A DNA stretch of 42,112 bases. Source: Folioceros fuciformis. Its lineage: Eukaryota; Anthocerotophyta; Anthocerotopsida; Anthocerotales. Numbering within the stretch: position 1 is the stretch's first letter; the number at the start of each line of letters is the position of its first letter. Location: NCBI GenBank assembly GCA_049999805.1, contig JBNGIO010006415.1, positions 1 through 42,112 on the forward strand. The letters run 5' to 3'. The notes beneath the pieces are model-generated. The model was not told the origin of the DNA. It saw nothing but the letters and a program-made list of their open reading frames with translations, and made no database searches. Shown piece after piece: positions 33,853-42,112 of the stretch. The translations under genes and the position numbers were made by a program.

Positions 33853-36800
33853 ATGTTCACGGACGGGCTAGACCAATCTGAGCTCCAGTGGGTGCGCAAG
33901 GTTAGGCTGCGTCCAAGTGCCAGGAGGGGAGGAGAGGGGGAGAGCGAGATAAGGAGGGAGGAGAGCTATGCTGATGTCGTGCGTGTGCGTGTTGTGCAGG
34001 AGCAGGTGTCTGCGGTGGCAGATAAGCTCTCCCCTGCCCTGAACCCAGACGCGACCTTGTTTGGGAACGGGAGGAAGAGTGCCAAAGACTGCAATCTTCC
34101 GCCGCCTAATGGATACAATGTGCACCTGCACGCGGAGTTTCTTCGCCCGTTCTCGTCCAACCACACTACCAGCACCACGGAGGATCTTGAGGAGAGCGTG
34201 GGGTCGATTTCTGGCGGAGGAGGCTTGATGTATGATGAGGATCTTTCGGACGATACCGGGGAGGAGCATACTTCTGGAATTTATTCCGGGGAGTCCTCGT
34301 CCCCCGTGAGCCCATTTAGGAGCGGACTTGCCAGGAATGTGGCTAGGCCGAAGTACGAATCCGAGAGAGGGTACGACGAGCTTGGCTACGATAAGAAGCT
34401 GGACTCAGGGCCGGAGAAGGCCTTTCGTGATGGTCACTATGTTGTAGGGCAGGCGTATGAGGGAGATTGGGAACCGAAGGACGCGTATCAGGGGCAGGAT
34501 GTGGGATTTGGCACGGAGAGGCCGTTTTCTCCGAGATTAAGGGAAGAGCAGGCACGTCATCCTGACTGGGATCGGGATGATGATGTGCAGTATGAGGAAA
34601 GGATGGACCCGCAGCATCAGCAGGAGGATGTGGGGTTTGTCAATGGAGGACAGTCATATGAGGCTGCCGGAGAGGTAAGTTTCAGATAACCAGAGGACCA
34701 TGTCCTCGGATGGATTCTGGACCTCTCAGATGTTTTTTTTTGTCTCACCTTCAATTTACCTCGTAGGAAGTGGAAGCCGTACACAGAACAAGCCGAGGTC
34801 GTCCGGACAGCATTGGCCTTCCGCCAAGTGCTCCACCCCTCCACGCATCCATCGTCATAGATGGAGCTCCTCCACACAATGTGGGGGGGCTCTCTTTCGT
34901 TGCAACAAAGTCTCCGGTTGTGAATTACAGTTTCCAAACGGAGGAGATTTTGGTACCAGCGGAACCAAGCCTAAGGTACACACACACAGGCCTCGGACCT
35001 TGAGTTTCAATTACAATGTCCACACCCTTTGACCAAGCTGAACCCCTTTCCCTGGTTGCCATTGTTTAGATCAGTATCAGGGTTTGAGGATATATCTCTC
35101 ACATCCAGGCAAACGACAGCTCACACTGCACCAGCCGTGAATAACTTGATAGCTCAGCCTGCGCCCCTTTTCCTTAGGTAAGAGCTGGATGACTCTGTCA
35201 CTGCATTTTCTGTTTGGTTTCCGAAACTTTTCCATACCTGGATTTTTTCTGCAGTGGTCAAGCAGCTTGGAATTTTGTGATTGCGTACGATGCGTGCGTT
35301 CGCCTATGCCTTCGAGCTTGGTCACAGGGCTGTGTGGAGGCCCCTGAGTTTCTGAACAACGAATGTGCGCTTTTGCGAGACTCTTTCGGGTAAGCGGACC
35401 TCATACATCCACGATTTTTGCTGTTTGACCCGCCATCTACCTGGACTGAGCTTGGAATTTTCTTCCTGCAGTCTGCAGCAGGTGCTTCTCCCATCTCGGG
35501 ACGAGGTCAGAACAAGGGGACTTCAAGATGATGCTGAAGCGACAGCAGCATCCAAGCCCAAGCGAAATGTTGGCAAGCTAAAAGTTCAAGGTGCAGCCTC
35601 TAGTTTTCATGCTCTGGCTCTGAGGTTTGGCTGGGGGACGCCTAGACATCTAAATTGACTGACGGTGCGGCCCATTCTGACCTGCCCATGCTTTGCCGGG
35701 TTGGTGGGCAGTACGAAAAGTGAAGATGGTGTTGAGAATGAACTCCTCCAAAAACCCATGTGTTAGTGGGAACCTTGGAGATGCTGGGTATGGTGATGCA
35801 GGTGATGGCAATATCGAAAAACGCTCTTCTAACAAATTACTCCCAATTTTGACGGGATGGGCCGCAGTGAGACGGCTCCGCTTTCCAAGGGTGCCTTCGC
35901 ATGGTACGGCTTCACAACGAAGTCTGGCTTACGTTAATGCCGGTGCACAGTACATGCGACAGGTTTCGGGGCTGTTGAAGGACAAGGTGAACAGCCTTAG
36001 GCACACAGCCTTAAATGAAACGGCCCAAGGTATTGCCTCATTGCCTTTCCAGAGCACGTTGGTATCTTCTGTCATCGAGGAATAACATTGTCGTGACTCA
36101 CATGAACTGTAGAAACATTCACTTGTGCCCTGAAGCTCAAAAGTTCGACTGAGGAAGACGTGGTTCGAGTGCAACCAGGCTCCGGCCTCACCTGTGTCTT
36201 GTAAGTGCCACCTACTTGGGTACAACGTGTCAGAGGGTAGGTTTCTGCTCGGTGCTAACCAGGCTTTGTTCTTGTTCTCTGGTGCAGTCTGCCTGAAAGT
36301 ACAGGAGACGACCTTTTGCTTGATGTCAGTGATTCGCAGGGCAACTTGCTGGGCCGACTAAGTGTTCAGCTCGGTTCTATTAGTGATGATCCGGCACGTA
36401 AAGCTTTTCTGATGACTCTCAGTGTAGCTGATGGTGTCTCTTCTCAATTAGTTCCGTTAGCCTGACCGTTTGTTGTTTTCCCCACAGAATGATCGAGTTA
36501 GGTGGTGGAATGTATACAGTGAAGCGGACCGTGAATGTGTCGGCAAGATTCAACTCATGCTGTCTTTCATAACTTCTGAGGATGTGGGGTCTTCTAAGGT
36601 AAGAGCAGATCAGGCTCCCTCAGCAAGTGCTTTGTGTCTGTGTTTTCACTGATGTTGTTATCCATGTGCAGTGGAATCCTGTCGGTGAAACTCTTGCGTA
36701 TGATCTTGTACTGGAAGTGGCTATGCGTGTCCAGCATTTTCAATCACGAAATCTGCGCATCCATGGCTCGTGGGCTTGGTTATTACAAGAGTTTGCTCTG

Positions 36801-39800
36801 TACTATGGTGTGTCAGATGCCTACAGGAATTTAAGGTCAGCATACACTGAGCGAGTAGGCGTATCTGTGCATGTCTTTGCCAAGCAGTTATCCTTATCAG
36901 TGGCGAAAACATGAGCATCTAAGAAACGTTTTTGTATCGCTCTTAACACATGCATCTCTGCCTTGCAGATACTTAGCGTGCATAATGGATGTAGCCACAC
37001 CTACAGAGGACTGCCTATTACTTATTTACGATCTTCTCTGCCCGATTATCAAAGCCCGAGATGAGAATGCCCTCAGTAGGCAAGAGGTGATTGTCCTCAA
37101 GCAGTGGCAGTACAGTACCCGATATGGCATCTAAAAGCTAAGGTATAAGGGGCCATTTTTGTTTGCAGAAGAGGATCTTGGCGGATTTGGAGGATCAAGT
37201 TTCTCAGTTATTGGCCACGGTTTTTGAAAATTATAAAGCTTTGGATGAGTCGACTCCCTCCGGGTTAGCAGAGACATTTGTGCCAGCAGTTGGAGTGGCC
37301 GCGCCAGCACTAGTACCTGCTGTACAGATATTTACTTTACTCCACGACATACTCTCCGTGGAGGCCAAACTGCTGTTGCGTACATACTTTCAGGTATGTT
37401 CTACTTCCGGTTTGGAATTTGCTTGCAAAACGTGCCCCTACTTTCCTGGCTCGTGAATTGTGGATAGGAAGGGAGTAGGGTTCTGATTGCCCCGCCCTCT
37501 TCGTTGTACAGACGGCTGCCAAAATAAGATGCAAGCGGCATATGGCAGAAACAGATGAATTTGTGTCTGGTAACGAAGGTTTCCTGATGGATCCTGTGAC
37601 CGTCGCGACGGCTTACCAGAAGATGAAGGTCCTATGCTCACACATAAGCAATGAAATACGGACTGACATAGACATTCACAATCTGCACATCTTGCCAAGG
37701 TAGAGGCTTTGCAACTTTGCACACCTGGAAAGGATAAGGTGCTATTTTGGGACCTTCTTGGAGGAAGTTATTTAATTTTGAAGTGACTCAGTTTGACACT
37801 TACATCGACTCCTGCTTCTAGCTGAATGTGTGTGTAATGTCTTCCAGCTCCATAGATTTGCGCAACATTGCAGCGGGCATCTACAGTTTGGAATTGTGCA
37901 ATAGACTGAGGACATTTCTGGTGGCATGTCCTCCCACGAGCCCCTCAGTACCCGTGACAGAGCTGCTCATCGCAACAGCTGACTTTCAAAGGGATGTTGC
38001 TGCTTGGGGGATCAGGTCAGTGTTACGGCTGGGTAGGTTTTGGCATGGAAAAGGAAGATGCTGGTGAAGAGCGTGTATTTTTTCTGTGTAGTCCCTTCAA
38101 AGGAGGAGTGGACGCCAAAGAGCTTTTCCATCTGTACATCGTCCTGTGGATTCAAGACAAGCGACTGCATCTCCTCGACTGTTGCAAATTTGATAAGGTT
38201 GCTCTTTCTGCGGTAGCTTTTGTTTCACTCTCGAAGTGTGCACTGAAGAACCTAGATGGTCGAGGGGTCTCGGTTTCATGCTCGCTACTGTTCTCTTCTC
38301 CGTCAGGTTCGATGGGCAACAGCTTCATCCATGCATTCAACTTCGCCATTTGTTGAAGAAATTTACGACAGAATCAAGGACACTCTCAACGAGTACGAGA
38401 CTATAATTACTCGGTGGCCGGAGTACACTATTGCACTTGAGAGTGTAAGTACATGGTCTCTTCCTTAGCTCTAGTTGGTGAAGTCCTGAATGTGGCTCTC
38501 ATCTGTAAACCTCCATAATGCAGGCCCTAGCAGACGTGGAAAGGGCTGTTCTGACAGCCTTGGAGAAGCACAATGCCGATGTCCTGCAGCCGCTGAAGGA
38601 AGTGATGATTCCAAAGAAGTTCAGTCTTCAATACATGCAGAAGCTCACAAGACGGAGGTCAATTACTGTTTATAGCGTCCCGAGTCAGGTACGTGCCGTG
38701 TTTTGAAGGGTACTGCGGAAGAGTTACTTCATGGCAAGCAGCTAAACAGACGGCATTTTCTGAATGTAGCTGGGAGTCATGTTAAATTCCATCAAACGAC
38801 TTCTCGATGTCCAGAGGCCCAAGATCGAAGCCCAGATGAAAGGTTGGGTGGCCTGTCTGCCAAGTGAGAACTGCTCAGGGGGAAAGAGTCTATTCGGAGA
38901 ACGTTTCGATGAGGTCACGGTCGAACTGAGGGCCAAGTACAAAAACTACCTACAGGCCATTGTGGACAAGATGGCGGAAAACGTAGTGGACATCCCCGTA
39001 CTCCTCGGTTGGTTGTCTCTGATGTTTCATGTAATTGGGCTAAATCGCCCTTTCTGTGGGCTGTTTTGCAGTCAAGGTTGCTCAGGACAACAAAGTTGAA
39101 GAAAATACTTCAAGACACTAGAGAAGCTGGGGGGGAGGCTGCAGTGCGTGAGCGAATGCAGCCCCTTACTTCACAACTCACAGATACAATCACACATCTA
39201 CACGACGTCTTCACCACTCGAGTCTTCGTTGCTGTTTGTCGTGGCTATTGGGATCGCATGGCCAGGGTTAGTTTCTCACTTCACCTGCGGAGTGATGTAT
39301 GCTGGAAAGGTTTGATCTTAACCACGTTGCCGTAGCAGTCCAGACGTTATGAGCTCTTTGTAACCGTGCAACTAACAAGCGGAACTTAGGTAAATGAATC
39401 AGGGAAACGAACCATGCACAGACTGATGACATGGGGGTGTAGTTGATGTGATGTGCTATGGCTTTTGATCTCCCTACAATTGTGGGACGCAGGAACTTTT
39501 GAACAATTTAGAAAATAGGGACAATCGTGTGCCACGTTGTAATGGCTCATGTATCCAGGAGACACTGATTCTTGACCAACAGCAGGTAAACTAATTCTAA
39601 CAAAAAAATTGTGCCTAACCATTATCTGAGGAGGATGAGGTAGAAGCTGCTACTGGTGATCTTTCAACCGTGGTGATTTATCCTTGCGTGCTTGGTAAAT
39701 TGATGCGAACTTAGAAGGGTGGGCTAACGGTGGTTGGTTGGATGTGTTATGTGAACCCTGCAGGATGTGCTGAATTTTTTGGAAAACCGAAAGGAAAACA

Positions 39801-40100
39801 GATCGTGGTACAAGGGGTCTTATTTCGCTTTGGGGGTACTATTGCGAATTTACTTTGGTTTATGTTTGAGGCTCATCGGCCTTCCTTGCGAGTGTGCTCT
39901 CTCGTGTGAGGGATGTTATAGAAGACGGTTCTGTGATGTTTGTGCAGATGCTAGACGACATCTTCGCTTCCCAGATGCAGAGACTGCAGGGCCATGCACT
40001 ACAGGAGAAGGATTTAGAGCCACCACGTTCAGTCCTGGAAGCTCGCTCTATGCTCTCGAAGGACGGTCCAAACGGCTTGGACTCGACGTTGTTCTACTAA
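33853..40100 (+). CDS. Large plant protein of the At4g24610/At5g65440 family (function unknown)
   Basis: Exons fit in frame: 33853-34674, 34767-34975, 35070-35177, 35255-35389, 35472-35590, 35712-36029, 36113-36200, 36288-36393, 36488-36598, 36672-36835, 36969-37086, 37169-37393, 37512-37699, 37848-38015, 38092-38197, 38307-38444, 38524-38688, 38770-38982, 39072-39266, 39764-39816, a short unresolved exon near 39894, and 39948-40100; about 1,300 residues. ATG 33853 gives MFTDGLDQSELQWVRK, which matches the family start as I recall it. Residues 20-370 are low complexity. YDACVRLCLRAWSQGC and NNECALLRDSFG (about 380-425) begin the conserved part. Residues 588-665 (LLLDVSDSQGNLLGR, RVRWWNVYSEADRECVGK) look like a C2-type sandwich. 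The rest is helical, including FHLYIVLWIQDKRLHLLD and KEKDLEPPRS-like QEKDLEPPRSVLEARSML, ending DSTLFY. No catalytic motif was seen. Intron 36394-36487 needs a GC donor. Confidence 0.92.
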
Positions 40101-41880
40101 TTCTGTTTTTGCACCTTAGCCATGTGCATAGACGCGCTGGGCTAAAGCGCACAATGTGAAGTAGCTTTCTCCAGTATGCACCGCCATTCTTTGGGTAGAG
40201 AATAATAACAGGGGATGCAAATGAGCAGTTTGAGGTACGGAATTGTTGAGTCTTTGCATCGCGCCTTTCCAGTTTGTAGGAGAAGCCTTTGGGTCCGTGA
40301 TTGTGCCCGAAACTGTGATTGTATAGTGGGCGCCAGCCTATTGATGTTGGTTCCTTGGTTGCGGGGAGGTTCTCGGGACCATGGTTGTACGGAGCAGATA
40401 TGTACCTATATTGTTTCCATTTCTCGCAGGATTGTCCCCGGTAGGATTGTGCGCAGGATTTGGTCGAGTAGCTCCGATTATGTGATGGCGATTTGGTGGG
40501 TTGTGGGGGCGAATGCTGGAGTTTGTTTTGCTATTTTTTGATTGTATCTCGTGCAGTGCACTTGGCGGAGCTTTTGTGTTCAGGGAGGAAGGATTGTGCG
40601 TCGGCTGAGCTTTAAAAAACGAGTAATCAAGTACAAGTACAGCTTTATAGTTAACTGCGTACTGGCGCGGTGCGGCCCAACACGGGCTGGACGCATCTGT
40701 ATTCTACGTCGATTTATGTTGTCAAGTAAGGTGGATATATGACAGGTCTTCGTTTTGCGCAATTATCATGACAGCTTGCAGAGTGTCCTGTAGAGAGTAG
40801 GTATCACAGATCAAGGACTCTGTGGCTGTCGCCCCTCTCCTGAGAGTGGGAACTTGGGTATCTCATGGGATAGGCTCACCAGAAGATCCCAGTCATAATC
40901 AGGCCCACCAACTACTAGTGCCTGCAGACGTATGTAGGTTTGCTTGTGTGTCTGGCATGCCTCTTGTGCCTTAGCACGATATAGATATGGCTCCCGTATC
41001 TTCTTCCTCAGACGCTTGGCTGGTTGCAGGCGTGGCGTCGCATCGAACCGACGGTTACACCGCGCCACAGAAAAGCACGTGCAGGGATAAAGATTATTCT
41101 TCTCTCGGATTTGTGGATTGTAAGTCCACCATCTGTCGCCACGTCAAGGTTGCCTGGTCTAGGGCAAGCTTTGCCGTGCTGGGTTGTGCTGGTGCCGGGC
41201 CTGCCCCGCCTCCGGATAGGCATGGGTTCAAACGTAAGGAGAGCAGAGCGGCGAAAAAGCTGACAAGCGCGAGATGCGCATCGAAGTCATGGCGCTTGCC
41301 ACTCCTGGAGCTGTACCCCGTTGGGTCACTCCTGGGTACGTGCAACAAGTGTTATATGCAAACGTCATAAGCACGTCCAGCCCACCCTGACTCTCCTAAT
41401 CATCACCTTCACCAGCCGGAGCCGCTGCGGCAGTACCTTCCGTATGGGGGACCGACGGGTGGCCATGAACGACGCCGCTCCGATTGGTTGCTGCGCTGCA
41501 ACTCAACAGAGAAGCTGGAACCTCTCCTAGAAATGTGGAAGCCCGGATAGCCGCATGCCCAGAGCCCGTAATGTGTCGGGCACAGAGCACAATGTGCGGT
41601 GTGAACGGGGAGTGGCACCTCCCGGGATACAGCGTCAGCGCCCGGTACACAAAAGCAGCGGCAACCAAGGTACAGAGGGCCCCATTCCCCCCGCAAGGAA
41701 GCAACCCGGACAGGCGGCTGCTTAGCAAGAAAACAAGACAGGACGAAGACGATGAGAGGGGGAAACCGCACCAGGCTAGATCCCGTGCTCCACTCCACAT
41801 CCCATATTCCTACTACCATGGCTACCAGCAGCAAGCTTTGGCGATTGGACATCCCCGTTAGTGCGCTGTTAATCGCCGGA
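40101..41880. other. 3' flank; no gene recognised
   Basis: Positions just after 40100 should be the 3' UTR. From 40.8 to 41.86 kb both strands have overlapping frames of 60-147 codons (for example minus 40811-41068, plus 40987-41370, minus 41409-41852), a pattern expected of GC-rich non-coding DNA. None shows a domain or a convincing splice chain. Confidence 0.4.
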
Positions 41881-42112
41881 CGAGCACAAGCAACCGATGC
41901 GCGCAGCCAGGCAGGCAGCGCCTGACGCCGCTCCTGCCGAGCGTTACACCTACATCCGCAACAGCTCGGATGATTGGGCCCCGGCGCCGTCCCCGGCGCC
42001 TACGTCACACGTCCATCCCAAGCTTCAAACGTACATGCCATACTCTCCGCGCCGCGCCGCGCCGCTCCGCTCCTCTCCCCTCCTCGCGTCTCCTCCAAGC
42101 CCCGTATAAATC
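41881..42112 (+). promoter_or_regulatory. Probable promoter of a gene beyond the right edge
   Basis: A TATAAA box lies at 42105-42110, preceded by a pyrimidine-rich tract and a CGCCG-type microsatellite (42047-42066). A bZIP-type TACGTCAC occurs at 42001-42008, about 100 bp upstream of the TATA box. A short open frame from 41897 is low complexity. A gene on the plus strand starting just outside the window is the simplest reading. Confidence 0.4.

Noticed and set aside
41409-41852. A 147-codon minus-strand frame starting with a hydrophobic stretch, possibly a secreted protein
   Set aside because: Overlaps similar-sized frames in other phases within GC-rich DNA; composition is not protein-like and no motif is present.
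1-42112. CRISPR arrays, tRNA or rRNA genes, bacterial operons
   Set aside because: None seen. The tandem repeats have no regular unique spacers, and all real genes have spliceosomal introns or plant-type products.

Overview
The window looks like nuclear DNA of a land plant, probably a non-flowering one; the exact group cannot be fixed from sequence alone. Six genes have plant-type products: a CLC-e-like chloride channel, a UBP3/UBP4-type deubiquitinase, COP9 signalosome subunit 7, an oleosin, an eight-cysteine lipid-transfer protein, and a large plant protein of the uncharacterised At4g24610/At5g65440 type. Most introns are short (about 80-210 bp). TTTAGGG-type telomere motifs and degenerate plant-type Copia and LINE elements are also present. 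No prokaryotic or organellar feature was seen.

Layout. 1-3.6 kb is repeat debris: a Copia gag zinc-knuckle remnant, a 48-bp minisatellite, and a minus-strand retropepsin-like remnant. 3.6-6.2 kb has no recognisable gene. 6.18-9.86 kb (minus) is the CLC gene in seven exons. 10.7-11.9 kb (minus) is an AT-rich, frame-broken gene of unknown family. 12.66-14.30 kb (minus) is the deubiquitinase in six exons. 14.6-15.6 kb is a diverged direct duplication of about 0.5 kb. 16.10-17.83 kb (minus) is CSN7 in eight or nine exons, one intron being GC-AG. 20.2-20.7 kb (plus) is the oleosin, preceded by ABRE, G-box and RY motifs and followed by two open exon-like segments that could form an alternative tail. 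21.8-22.25 kb (minus) is the lipid-transfer protein. 23.8-31.4 kb is a retroelement block in which a decayed Copia element is cut inside its reverse transcriptase and joined to a 5'-truncated LINE. 33.85-40.10 kb (plus) is the large gene, with about 22 exons and about 1,300 residues. The right edge has a GC-rich tract ending in a TATA box, probably a promoter for a gene beyond the window.

The genes do not form one pathway. CSN7 and the deubiquitinase both act in ubiquitin biology and lie next to each other on the same strand. The oleosin has promoter motifs typical of ABA- and desiccation-linked oil storage. All exon models come from reading splice signals, frame continuity and recalled family similarity; none was tested against transcripts.
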